NCBI RefSeq assembly: GCF_001701045.1
Contig: NZ_CP016757.1
Coordinates: 3,312,219-3,376,218 of the forward strand
Direction: 5' to 3'
Length of the DNA stretch: 64,000 nt
Source of the DNA: Cloacibacillus porcorum
GTDB taxonomy: Bacteria; Synergistota; Synergistia; Synergistales; Synergistaceae
Every line of letters starts with the position of its first letter. The first letter of the stretch is position 1. Positions 34,081-43,252 of this stretch are shown one piece after another. The notes beneath the pieces were generated by a model, which was not told the DNA's origin, ran no database searches, and was given only the letters and a program-made list of their open reading frames with translations. The translations under genes and the position numbers were made by a program.

Positions 34081-34851
34081 ATGAACGAGATGAAAAGCAT
34101 AAAAATCTATCATTCCTCCTACGGCGAGAACGATTTCCATATTTCGGAGAGTGCCGGCATTGACGTAGACCTCTCCGCGCTGGAAAAATTTTACGCCTCC
34201 ATGGGAGATAAACACCTGCGCTCACTCCTGAAATTCATCGACTACTGGAAGGACGAGGGGTATGAAAAATTTTTCAGCCCCCAGGCGGTCATGCGGGTGC
34301 TGCCCCTTGAAACCGCGGCCGACGCCTTCGGCACGGAGACCCTGTCGCTCAACGACTCGGTGGACAAGGTCGTCATGGCGGTATGGACCATCGGCGCGGA
34401 GCTCGAAAAAGAGGCGAGCGAGATGATGTCCTCCATAGGAAATCTTATGACCGGTTTTCTGCTTGACGTCGCCGGTTCGATCGCGCTTTACAACATGCAC
34501 ACGGAACTCATCACGTGGATCAAAGAAAATATCGCCGCCTCCGACGGCAAATTCATCAACGGCGAATTCTATCCCGGTATGGGAAGCATGAGGCAGGACC
34601 TCATGGAACGGGTCGTAACGCTCGGAGAGACGGAGCGCATGATCGGCGTCAGCGCCAGCGGCAACTCCCTTCTGCGCCCGAGAAAATCGCAGTGTTCCTT
34701 TACCGCCCTTGGAGCCCTCGAACACAAAATAGAGGTCAAAATGGAGCGCTGCCATCCGTGTACGGGAAAGAAGTGCCTCTACTACCAGCTCGGAGGCTGC
34801 CACATGATGACCGGCGGCTCGCAGGACGTCCCCGGCGATACAGGCAAATAA
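34081..34851 (+). CDS. Vitamin B12-dependent methionine synthase activation-domain-like protein
   Basis: 256 residues, 21 bp after the activator gene. It resembles the free-standing MetH-activation-type proteins often found beside corrinoid methyltransferase genes. Helical segment DKVVMAVWTIGAELEKEASEMMSS lies in the middle, then GEFYPGMGSMRQDLMERVVTLGE and ISASGNSLLRPRKSQ-type residues (here VSASGNSLLRPRKSQCS), and a C-terminal Cys cluster (CHPCTGKKCLYYQLGGC). In MetH the related domain binds SAM for reductive methylation. Its job here is presumably in corrinoid activation, but this is unproven. Confidence 0.7.
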   Translation: MNEMKSIKIYHSSYGENDFHISESAGIDVDLSALEKFYASMGDKHLRSLLKFIDYWKDEGYEKFFSPQAVMRVLPLETAADAFGTETLSLNDSVDKVVMAVWTIGAELEKEASEMMSSIGNLMTGFLLDVAGSIALYNMHTELITWIKENIAASDGKFINGEFYPGMGSMRQDLMERVVTLGETERMIGVSASGNSLLRPRKSQCSFTALGALEHKIEVKMERCHPCTGKKCLYYQLGGCHMMTGGSQDVPGDTGK

Positions 34852-34860
34852 CGACAAAAA

Positions 34861-34890
34861 GGCGGACTGTCACACTATAGTCCGCCTCTT
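34861..34890. terminator. Rho-independent terminator
   Basis: GGCGGACT pairs with AGTCCGCC around a 10-nt loop, followed by TCTTTCCTTTTTTC. It ends the aminotransferase-activator operon and also faces the convergent 730-aa gene. Confidence 0.85.
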
Positions 34891-34940
34891 TCCTTTTTTC
34901 GTTTTGTGCACTCATTTTTTGTATGAATACCAAATACTGC

Positions 34941-37133
34941 CTAACCCACAATAAATTCGGCCACATCTTTCATAATAGTATCTCCGTCATAGACGCTTAC
35001 CAACCTGGGGCGGGCATACTCCGTGGCCCTTCGTTTATAGACAGCCGTATTGTACGGCACCCCCTTGCTTTCACTGTGGCGAAACGCGACAAAGCAGTCT
35101 CCAGTTTCGCTAAGTCGCACCTTGATACCGGCCTTGTCCACCGCGGTACATTCAATATATGTAATACCAAGCTGTTTAAGAAAATCTTCCAAATACCATC
35201 CCTCGTAGCGGTACATGACCAGATTGCCGTAACCAAATGGCGTGGTTTTATCCGCAATACCGCGCTTATCGATGAACAAATTCCTTTTAGGCCGACCGAT
35301 CACGTCGCTATCATCGTAAAGGATCAGAGCGTCACCAGACAAAACTAAGGACTCAACCTCCCCAAGCGATTCCGGAATAACCGTGCGGTACCTTTTCAAC
35401 TTGCTCGCATAGACCGTCCGGCGGATGCCCTGCGCGGAGACATCTACAAATCCTTTCTCCCTGTACAAAAATCTCACCGCCGCATCTTCACCAACATTCA
35501 GGACACGACCGCTCACATCCACCGCTTCAAACCGCGCGAGACACGGCGGCCTTACTCCTATCCGCATCCCGTCCAGGGCACCCCTCACCGCAGCCTCCTT
35601 GATGACAGAACCATCGTCACCTTCATTCAAGAGGATTAGCTTATACCCCTTAGGTGCTAATGTTGAGGCCCGCTCCCTTATTATTACCCCCATGACCCCT
35701 TTTACTGCCGCCTCGTTCGCAGACATCGCGTTTCTATAGACAGAGGGCAGTTCAAGCGAGCGAAAGGTCCCTTCGTTTTCATGATAACGGTCGGGACGGA
35801 CAAAGCACTCCTTCTTTTCAAAGGCCAGAAGAGCTCTGTTATAACCGCGAAGATCGGATAACCTGTCAATATAGGTCGGCGTATCGGTATGATAGGCATC
35901 CTCTTCCATATATTGTATCTGCCAGTCCTCCGGCAGGGCAAGTCTTTTCCCTGTCTCATCACAGAGGCTGTCCATCATATCTGAGAGCAAAAGCCCGCGG
36001 CAATTCACTATCTTTTCCACTTGGTGGTCATCGTACTGATAGCGAACCTCGCTCAAAGCGTATCGATTACGCATCTCTTCCTGTGAAAAATAATAATAGT
36101 ACCGCTGATCTTCCCTCTCAACGGCACAATAGAAAGAAGCGGAGGATATTTCCGCTTCCGTCCCCCAAGGCATCTTTACCGGCAAGGGACCGCCGGAAGA
36201 AATCCGGGGAGGCATATGCAGTGAGATAAAATCATCAAGAATTATTCCGTCCCCATAAAGCTTGAGATCCGTGTAGTTCTCTATTACAGCCTCTTTCGTC
36301 TCATATGCAGAATACCAGGTCAAAAGATATCTGCCCTTTTCAACGGGACCAAGCTGCGTCCGCTTACCCGCCGCATCCTTCGCATATACCTGTGAAAGCT
36401 CTGTATCGATACCATAACTGACAAGCAGCGTGTAAAGGTCGATCCCGTAACATCTATGAGAACCACCTGAACCACCGTCATATATCCTGCGCTCGCAGCC
36501 TTTCACAATAAGATCGGCAAGGCTTAGGGATATCCACAGCCTTTGTCCGAGATACAGCGTAAACGCCGGCGGGAGATCCACAGGTTGTATTCTGCATAGC
36601 CCGTGAACGAAAGAGCACTGGTTTATCTCCTCTCTATCTCGCTGTCCGAAAAAAAGTTTTGGGTATATTTTCCGGGCCTTCGAAGCAATTGTTGTTCCGC
36701 CCGCTGTTATTTGCATGCTTTCAAGCGCTATTATGGCCGGAGTCTCATCCTTATGTCCGTTTTTATCGAAAAAATAACGCCCGCTCAGAGGATGATCCAC
36801 TACCGCCATGTAATTCGGCGCGGCAAAGACCAATCTTCCACACTTTTCCTCTTCGCTTAATCCGGCAAAATCAAGCAGTCTCTTCAAATCAAGGCCTCCG
36901 GCCAGATAATTATGCTCCGCCACCATGCCATGATCTTCGCGGGCGGAATATTTGCGCCAACGCCAGCACCGCCCCCATCTTGCGTCATTTTCTTTTTTAC
37001 CGGCAAGTGAGAATAATTCTCTTCCCCCTATCATAAACAGGCGTTTGGAGTAGGTATGGATGGAACCTTCCTCTCCCATACCTGACTTTCTGCCTATTAC
37101 CAATCCATTTAGCATCAAACCTGTGTCATTCAT
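34941..37133 (-). CDS. Large uncharacterised protein next to mobAB, with repeated domains
   Basis: 730 residues from the ATG two bases beyond the mobA stop; an upstream in-frame ATG at 37160 overlaps mobA. There is no signal peptide or membrane segment. By eye it contains three to four diverged units, each with a pattern of Y-G then L-x-x-L/F-L then G-I (LDLKRLLDFAGLS, YGIDLYTLLVSYGID, YEGWYLEDFLKQLGI) followed by beta-rich sequence. This loosely recalls the sulfite-oxidase-type molybdopterin fold, but no family could be assigned. It heads off from the same transcript as mobA and mobB, so a role with molybdenum cofactor is plausible. Confidence 0.75.
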   Translation of the reverse strand: MNDTGLMLNGLVIGRKSGMGEEGSIHTYSKRLFMIGGRELFSLAGKKENDARWGRCWRWRKYSAREDHGMVAEHNYLAGGLDLKRLLDFAGLSEEEKCGRLVFAAPNYMAVVDHPLSGRYFFDKNGHKDETPAIIALESMQITAGGTTIASKARKIYPKLFFGQRDREEINQCSFVHGLCRIQPVDLPPAFTLYLGQRLWISLSLADLIVKGCERRIYDGGSGGSHRCYGIDLYTLLVSYGIDTELSQVYAKDAAGKRTQLGPVEKGRYLLTWYSAYETKEAVIENYTDLKLYGDGIILDDFISLHMPPRISSGGPLPVKMPWGTEAEISSASFYCAVEREDQRYYYYFSQEEMRNRYALSEVRYQYDDHQVEKIVNCRGLLLSDMMDSLCDETGKRLALPEDWQIQYMEEDAYHTDTPTYIDRLSDLRGYNRALLAFEKKECFVRPDRYHENEGTFRSLELPSVYRNAMSANEAAVKGVMGVIIRERASTLAPKGYKLILLNEGDDGSVIKEAAVRGALDGMRIGVRPPCLARFEAVDVSGRVLNVGEDAAVRFLYREKGFVDVSAQGIRRTVYASKLKRYRTVIPESLGEVESLVLSGDALILYDDSDVIGRPKRNLFIDKRGIADKTTPFGYGNLVMYRYEGWYLEDFLKQLGITYIECTAVDKAGIKVRLSETGDCFVAFRHSESKGVPYNTAVYKRRATEYARPRLVSVYDGDTIMKDVAEFIVG

Positions 37134-37135
37134 CG

Positions 37136-37756
37136 TCAGCTGAGCCCCTTTTCTCCGCAAAAAATATGCAGCCGCCTCTTATATCTGCGCGAACTATTTT
37201 CTTTTGCCGTACAAACGCTATCGGCATCTTCAGGGTAATTTATGTTGAAGAAGCAGTTTTCAGCCTCAAGATAATGAACCGGGATCATCTCATACATATC
37301 AAGGATACAATTACTATCCATAGAGAGCATCTTCTCCGCAAAAGGAAGACAATCTATATGGTATAGGGCACACAATGGTTCGATGATCCCGTTATGATAT
37401 GGCAAAATTACTCGGCTGTCGCCGGAAACCGCATCGAAAAGCCTCTGAATGAAAATTTTTTCTATACTTGGCATATCACAGGCGGCAACAAAAATCCATT
37501 GGTTGCGCACAGCCGTAAGCCCTGCGTGAACTCCACCCAGCGGACCTCTGCAAGGATAAATATCCCGCACTTCGGTAACTCCGGCTATATCAAATTTACA
37601 GCCGCTGTCGCTTACTATAACGACTTCGTCGAACATATCCCCCCATCTGCGCAGAGAACGTTCCAAAAGCAGCTCATTATTTACCCTCAGCAGACTTTTG
37701 TCGCGGCCGAACCGACTGCTCCTGCCGCCAGCCAGGATAACCGCGGAGGCCTTCAA
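37136..37756 (-). CDS. mobA: MobA, molybdenum cofactor guanylyltransferase
   Basis: 206 residues from a TTG start that overlaps the mobB stop (TTGA) and has GGAGG six bases upstream; the frame opens further upstream without a better site. The nucleotidyltransferase signature VILAGGRSSRFGRDKSLL is at the N-terminus, with PCRGPLGGVHAGL and FVAACDMPSI following. It attaches GMP to molybdopterin, giving the bis-MGD form used by the DMSO-reductase-type enzyme encoded at 44997. Coupled to mobB. Confidence 0.92.
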   Translation of the reverse strand: MKASAVILAGGRSSRFGRDKSLLRVNNELLLERSLRRWGDMFDEVVIVSDSGCKFDIAGVTEVRDIYPCRGPLGGVHAGLTAVRNQWIFVAACDMPSIEKIFIQRLFDAVSGDSRVILPYHNGIIEPLCALYHIDCLPFAEKMLSMDSNCILDMYEMIPVHYLEAENCFFNINYPEDADSVCTAKENSSRRYKRRLHIFCGEKGLS

Positions 37757-38280
37757 TATACGCCTCCGCTGCGCCCCGCAATCATGAACGGATCGCGCCA
37801 AGCCATATCCAAAGCCAGCTCCGTCAGTCTGTCTGTATCCTCAAAACAGTTGATTACCGGAAGAGACCGGTAGCTTACCGCTGACGCGGCAAGCTTACCG
37901 GAAAATGCAAATGTGTTTGGAGTATATTTTGTATCCGCGTCAACAAACGAAGCTGCCGTTACTATTTTAGGAATATCAAGAGCGCCAAAGCCCTCCAGTA
38001 TTACGATGTCATAGTCTATGCCAATCAGCAACTCTTCCAGCGATAGTTGTTTTTTTCGCACTATCGCCGTTATATCCGGACTTCTCAATATAGTGGCAAC
38101 TGCCCCCGCCTCTCTGTGACGGGCGGTATCCGCCCCCGAATTCTCCACGGTAAGGTTTTTACAGGCGCTGTTCTTTATCGTCGCTACGTTGAAACCTTTA
38201 GTGGAATAGCTGCGGACCATTGCCTCCACGACAGTTGTCTTTCCCGTCTTTGAGAGGCCGCTGACTGCAAAGATATACAT
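37753..38280 (-). CDS. mobB: MobB, molybdopterin-guanine dinucleotide biosynthesis adaptor
   Basis: 175 residues. Walker A GLSKTGKTTV at residues 8-17, then VATIKNSAC and a late DYDIVILEGFGALDIPKI segment as in MobB GTPases. MobB binds GTP and supports MobA. It overlaps mobA by 4 bp and starts 25 bp after the NhaC-like gene, forming a minus-strand operon nhaC-mobB-mobA-(730-aa gene). Confidence 0.9.
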   Translation of the reverse strand: MYIFAVSGLSKTGKTTVVEAMVRSYSTKGFNVATIKNSACKNLTVENSGADTARHREAGAVATILRSPDITAIVRKKQLSLEELLIGIDYDIVILEGFGALDIPKIVTAASFVDADTKYTPNTFAFSGKLAASAVSYRSLPVINCFEDTDRLTELALDMAWRDPFMIAGRSGGVY

Positions 38281-38305
38281 AACATACTCCAGATATCAGA
38301 AAAAC

Positions 38306-39733
38306 CTATCTGTCCACCGGAGGCCTTTTACCTGAAAAGAACCTATTAGGCTGTCCCTGCCAGAAAATTGCCATTCCAAGATAGGCAAATATAATCGAAA
38401 GAAGCGGCGTCAAATAATTAAGAAACGCAAAAGGCGCGTAATCCCATGTCGCGACACCAAGCGTACCGGCGATAAAAGCCCCCATCGTCGTCCAGGGGAT
38501 CATTGATCCCATACAGGTCGACCCCTCCTCGGTGAGACGGCTCAGCATCGCCGGTTTAAGCCCCTTCTCTTCAAAACATTTCTTATAGACCGTACCGTTA
38601 AGGATTATTCCCAGATAGACCTCCGCCATGGCCGCGGTCGATATGGTACTGGTGACGATCACGGTAAAGACTAAGGCACCGGCGCTGTGGATGCGCACCA
38701 TCAGCCCGTTTATAAGCGTCTTCAGAAAACCGGCTTCTTCCAGCACCCCGCCAAGTGCCAGCGCAATGAAAGAGAGGGAAAAAGTCCACATCATGCTCTG
38801 GATCCCGCCGCGCATGAGTATCTTATCGACTAGCGGTATCCCACTGGCCGTACTGTAACCGTAATTCATAGCCGTCAGCACCTGAGCGATCGACATTCCC
38901 TGAAAAATCAACCCAACCAAAGATCCCGCGAGGGCGCCGATAAACATTGCCGCCGTTGCCGGAACCTTCATAAGGCTCAAACCAAGCAGGACAAAAAATG
39001 GCAGCATGACAAGAGGATTAAGATTGAAACTCTTTTCCAGCGTAGAGGTGATCAGATCTACATCTTTCAGATCAAGTTCACCTCCGGCATATTGCAGTCC
39101 CAATATGGTGTAGAGCACTATCGCAATCGTAAAGGCCGGCACGGTTGTATAAAGCATCGCTTTGATATGGTCGTAAAGATCCGCCCCTGCGGAGACAGAG
39201 GCAAGAACCGTCGTGTCAGAGATCGGAGACATCTTATCTCCGAATACCGCACCAGAGACTACAGCGCCAGCAACCCACGCAGGCGGCATACCCAACCCCA
39301 TGCCCATACCCATCATCGCAACTCCCATCGTCCCCGCAGTCCCCCACGACGTTCCCGTACAGAGAGAGGTAAGCGAACAGAGAAGAAAGGCCATTGGTAG
39401 AAAAATAGATGGAGATATGACCTTAAGACCATAATACATCAAGGCTGGAACCGTCCCCGCAGATATCCAGGAACCGATTAACACTCCTATGAGTATAAAG
39501 ATAAACATCGCAGGCAGGCCGCGTGTAACACCTCCGGCCATCGCATCTGAAAGTTTTCCAAAACCGATACCCTGCGACATTCCAATCAGGATTGTGGACA
39601 GCAAACCGAGGATCAATAATATGTGTAAATCAACATGAAAAACAAGTATTCCAACCATAAGGATTGCAATAATTGCTATCAGCGCTAAGAACGACGAACC
39701 AAAACTTGGAGCTTTGCATTCCGAACTCGACAT
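38306..39733 (-). CDS. NhaC-family Na+/H+ antiporter (copy 2)
   Basis: 475 residues, about 12 hydrophobic segments. It carries the same NhaC landmarks as the copy at 29383: GTSWGTAGTMGVAMMGMGMGLGMP near residue 127, GAVFGDKMSPISDTTVLASVSAG near residue 161, and VTSTISTAAMAEVYLGIILNG. It is only moderately similar to the first copy, so it is not a recent duplicate. It diverges from the GAF-PucR regulator and leads the mobBA transcript. It probably transports the compound used by the molybdoenzyme locus. Confidence 0.88.
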   Translation of the reverse strand: MSSSECKAPSFGSSFLALIAIIAILMVGILVFHVDLHILLILGLLSTILIGMSQGIGFGKLSDAMAGGVTRGLPAMFIFILIGVLIGSWISAGTVPALMYYGLKVISPSIFLPMAFLLCSLTSLCTGTSWGTAGTMGVAMMGMGMGLGMPPAWVAGAVVSGAVFGDKMSPISDTTVLASVSAGADLYDHIKAMLYTTVPAFTIAIVLYTILGLQYAGGELDLKDVDLITSTLEKSFNLNPLVMLPFFVLLGLSLMKVPATAAMFIGALAGSLVGLIFQGMSIAQVLTAMNYGYSTASGIPLVDKILMRGGIQSMMWTFSLSFIALALGGVLEEAGFLKTLINGLMVRIHSAGALVFTVIVTSTISTAAMAEVYLGIILNGTVYKKCFEEKGLKPAMLSRLTEEGSTCMGSMIPWTTMGAFIAGTLGVATWDYAPFAFLNYLTPLLSIIFAYLGMAIFWQGQPNRFFSGKRPPVDR

Positions 39734-39903
39734 TTACAATAACATCCTCTCTTAATAAAATGGATTACAACAGCGCATGCGCAATAGTCAACTATATCAT
39801 GATATAATTTATTGTATTATCTGTACCTTTTATCCACAATGTGTGTATTTCCACATACAAAACATCTTATATGTGCAGGAGTATATAGGGAGGTAGTCAT
39901 TCC

Positions 39904-41718
39904 ATGAATAGAAATTTTGACCAATTCGTTACAAAAGCAACATCGCTGATTAAAAAGTTTGGTTCCGCTGATTTTTATCAGTGGGCCTTTTCCCTCCTTG
40001 TCGAGCAAATAACATGTATAAACGCAATCATGCTTTATCTTTACGACGACAAAAAAAATCTTTTACAAGTGGAACATGCTTTCGGTTTTGAACGCAACGT
40101 TCGTGGGATACATTCGTTCAATACCTCCGAGGGGATCTGCGGTAAAGTTTTTTCTTCAGGCAAAGGCGAGCTCATACTGGACCAGTATCAATTGAAATCT
40201 TTCGCACAAAACATAGAAGAGCTGGTAGATATCGTACATTTTGACGATGGTAACATCTCGCCGGTACCATCTTCTCTAATCGCCGTGCCGATTATGCTTG
40301 AAAATACGCCTGTTGGAGTTCTTGTTATTATGGATTTCTCTTCACAACATCTGCTTACGCTGCGGCATTTAAATTATGCTGAAAACGTCACAAAGATTAT
40401 CGCGTTACACCGGCACTTTGAAAATATCAATATGGAGAACTACGATCTGCACGAAGAATTATCCCTTATAAAAAACGTATTGGAGCGTGACGGAGACATG
40501 CTTCTTTATGCTGGGGTCGTCTCATCCGCATTCAGCTCCATTTTTCTTAAGGGACAGGAATTTGACGAAATGCTCAAGCAGGCGTATTCATATACATCCT
40601 TTCCTATGGTACTTTATAATATATTCCTTGAGAAAATGAGCTGTACAGATGACACATACGACATAGAACTTCCCGAAAATACCATTGATATGATACAGCC
40701 ACACGGACTTCTCAAAAAAGAATGGCGATGCGTGACACAGCGTGGAAAATGCCTTTATTTGCTCCCTGTGCAATACGGCGGTACGATAAGGGGCATACTG
40801 GCCGTGTGCTCCCATCATAGCCAACTATCAATAAAGGAACGTGTTGTACTGGAGACACTATCTTTTTATCTGTCGTTTGTCTGGCTCAAAAAAGCGGCAG
40901 TCAACGAAAGAAACAAAAGTCTAAAAAGTGAATTGCTGACAGGAATACTCTCCGGCAAAAAAGACGACACACTTCTGACCAAGGCCAAGATACTCGGGCT
41001 CACGAAAAACGGAAAGTTTTTTGTCATACTTCTGGCGGTTCCAGATGTAGACAATCACCTCGACTACTGCGAAAAACAGGAGGGTGCGGAGCTGCTGCAT
41101 ACACTCGAAGACATCATGAAAGCTAGAACGCGGGGAATTATAATCGTGCCGGAATATAACGATATCTGCATAATAGCCTCCTGTAACGCGGAGAACTGCA
41201 GTAACAAACGTTATGCCAACATCGTTGCCAACGTCATAGAGGCTATAACGAAAGCCCGGCCGGATATCACCGTAAGCGGCAGCCGTGTCTATGAGACAAT
41301 TTATAACGTACGCAAATGTTATTGGGAGGCCAACCAGTGCCTCACCATAATTCATAAGTACTTCATCCACCGCAAAAGTTTCAACTACCTTGATATGGGC
41401 GCGCTGCGTCTGCTGCTCACGCAGAGGAGAGAAGATATTGAGGCATATATGGAAGACATCCTGCGCCCCATCATCGAATATGACAAAAACAAAGGCACCG
41501 ACTTGATCATGACGCTTTTTTATTACTCAAGGTTTAACAAGTCGGTGAGCTATGTGTCTAAAAAGCTCAATATACACACCAATACGCTTTATCAAAGAGT
41601 TAAGAAGATAGAAGAGCTGCTGGGATACAGCCTTGACGATCCTATGGACTGGTTTGACATACAAGCTGCCAGTATTATGTACGGCCTCATATATACGGAC
41701 CTAATAACAAAGCTATAA
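39904..41718 (+). CDS. GAF-domain PucR/CdaR-family transcriptional regulator
   Basis: 604 residues, ATG after GGGAGG. Residues 1-175 form a GAF-like sensor (INAIMLYLYDDKKNLLQVEHAFGFE..., SLIAVPIMLENTPVGVLVIMDF). The middle is a second GAF-like or linker region. The end is a PucR helix-turn-helix (DLIMTLFYYSRFNKSVSYVSKKLNIHTNTLYQRVKKIEELLGYSLDDP). PucR proteins activate purine, amino-acid or polyol catabolic genes. It lies between divergent NhaC/mob and amidohydrolase/molybdoenzyme genes and probably controls both. Confidence 0.88.
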   Translation: MNRNFDQFVTKATSLIKKFGSADFYQWAFSLLVEQITCINAIMLYLYDDKKNLLQVEHAFGFERNVRGIHSFNTSEGICGKVFSSGKGELILDQYQLKSFAQNIEELVDIVHFDDGNISPVPSSLIAVPIMLENTPVGVLVIMDFSSQHLLTLRHLNYAENVTKIIALHRHFENINMENYDLHEELSLIKNVLERDGDMLLYAGVVSSAFSSIFLKGQEFDEMLKQAYSYTSFPMVLYNIFLEKMSCTDDTYDIELPENTIDMIQPHGLLKKEWRCVTQRGKCLYLLPVQYGGTIRGILAVCSHHSQLSIKERVVLETLSFYLSFVWLKKAAVNERNKSLKSELLTGILSGKKDDTLLTKAKILGLTKNGKFFVILLAVPDVDNHLDYCEKQEGAELLHTLEDIMKARTRGIIIVPEYNDICIIASCNAENCSNKRYANIVANVIEAITKARPDITVSGSRVYETIYNVRKCYWEANQCLTIIHKYFIHRKSFNYLDMGALRLLLTQRREDIEAYMEDILRPIIEYDKNKGTDLIMTLFYYSRFNKSVSYVSKKLNIHTNTLYQRVKKIEELLGYSLDDPMDWFDIQAASIMYGLIYTDLITKL

Positions 41719-41791
41719 TTAAAAGCGAGCTTTTAAATTATTCGCGGCACTCCGATCTTGGTCGGAATAATATGGCTGGGGATGTGAGGCA

Positions 41792-42982
41792 ATGAAAAGA
41801 AAACTTTTCTTAAATGCAATACTGATCGACGGCAATGGCGGGAAACCTATACACAACAGCGGAATGCTGGTGGAAGGCCATCATATCTTATCAGTCGGGG
41901 GCGCTGAAGATTTTTCACGGTGTGATGGCGATATAGAGATTTTCGACTGTTGTGGCAAGACAATCATGCCGGGAATGATAAACGGGCATGTACACATATT
42001 CATGGAACCGTACACATGGGACAGAGTAGCCTATCTCCAGAATCCGATCTCCTCCGTCTGTATAGAAATCATAAAAAATCTTGAAAAGACGCTGCACTCA
42101 GGAGTTACATATATCCGTGATCTCGGCGGCGTCTTCGATCTTGATATTCAGTTCCGTGAGTATGTCAATGACGGAAAGGTCCAGGGACCAGGAATGATCT
42201 GCGCGAGGCATCCTTTGACGATTACTGGAGGCCATGGCGCCGACTTTAGTCTCTGCTGCGACGGGCCACAGGAATTCATAAAAGGAGTCAGGGAACAGAT
42301 CGCAGGCGGCGCCGATTTGATCAAGATCATGCCCACCGCTGGTTACTCCAGGCCAAAAATGAGAGTCAACCATAACATTATTGAGGATACGGTATATATG
42401 TCTTCCTCAGAGATAAAGGCTGCCGCCGATGAGGCACACAAAATGGGCAAGATCATCGCCGCGCACTGCTACGGTTTCGCCGGTATATATAATTCTGTGA
42501 TGAATGGCGCCGACACTATAGAGCACGGCCAATTCCGCGCCCCATATAAAGACGAGGCGCGGACTCTGGCCGATGAGATGGCATTACGCGGTACATGGCT
42601 AGTACCTACGCTTTCTGCCTTTTTTAAAGAATACAACCGTTACGAAGTGGAAGAGAAATACACCTCCGTCATAGAATCTTTCCGCCTTTGCCACAAGGCC
42701 GGCGTAAAAATAGCGATGGGAACCGACGCCGGCGTACCATGGGTCGGACATGACAAAGCAGCGCTTGAGTTGGAACATATGACCCTCTACGGCATGAGCA
42801 GCATGGAGGCCATCTGTGCCTCGACGAAGAGCGCCGCGGAGATGCTCGGCATCATAAAAGAATACGGAACGCTTGAAAGCGGCAAATTCGCCGACTTTCT
42901 TATCCTCGACGGTAATCCTCTGGAAGATATTAAAGTATTGCAGGGGAAATTAAGGGTCTGCAAACACGGAACCCTTATCTGA
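41792..42982 (+). CDS. Metal-dependent amidohydrolase (imidazolonepropionase/prolidase-like)
   Basis: 396 residues of the amidohydrolase superfamily. Metal-site motifs: GHVHIF near residue 65, Lys in ADLIKIM (residue 173, possibly carboxylated), AAHCYG near residue 227, IEHGQ near residue 247 and GTDAGVPW near residue 310. Close relatives hydrolyse cyclic amides, imidazolones or Xaa-Pro dipeptides. It is cytoplasmic. It starts 73 bp after the PucR gene and lies upstream of the redox genes, so it likely opens or deacylates the compound handled by this locus. Confidence 0.88.
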   Translation: MKRKLFLNAILIDGNGGKPIHNSGMLVEGHHILSVGGAEDFSRCDGDIEIFDCCGKTIMPGMINGHVHIFMEPYTWDRVAYLQNPISSVCIEIIKNLEKTLHSGVTYIRDLGGVFDLDIQFREYVNDGKVQGPGMICARHPLTITGGHGADFSLCCDGPQEFIKGVREQIAGGADLIKIMPTAGYSRPKMRVNHNIIEDTVYMSSSEIKAAADEAHKMGKIIAAHCYGFAGIYNSVMNGADTIEHGQFRAPYKDEARTLADEMALRGTWLVPTLSAFFKEYNRYEVEEKYTSVIESFRLCHKAGVKIAMGTDAGVPWVGHDKAALELEHMTLYGMSSMEAICASTKSAAEMLGIIKEYGTLESGKFADFLILDGNPLEDIKVLQGKLRVCKHGTLI

Positions 42983-43252
42983 TCACAACCCCGCCTATGA
43001 ATGTGAAAAATCACTATATGAAGAGGGTTAAAAAGTCCTATCGTACATTTTTTCTTCTGATTCCATGCTATACCACATTTTTTAGTTATGTGTAAACACA
43101 CACTAAAAGCCTATAAAGGTTGTATTACATCATATATTCAGCAGAACGCCAACGCTGTTATAATTCAAAACATACGATATTTAGTCCACATCTATAGAAC
43201 TAAAGTTTCTTTGACTATAGACTATTATTTGCTTCTGTAAGGGGTGATGCTA

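Noticed and set aside
43050-43240. A small RNA or tRNA in the A+T-rich gap before the FAD oxidoreductase gene
   Set aside because: The gap contains short partial inverted repeats (for example around 43083-43108 and CTATAG words near 43192-43222), but no cloverleaf or clear terminator was visible. These are more likely regulatory sites.
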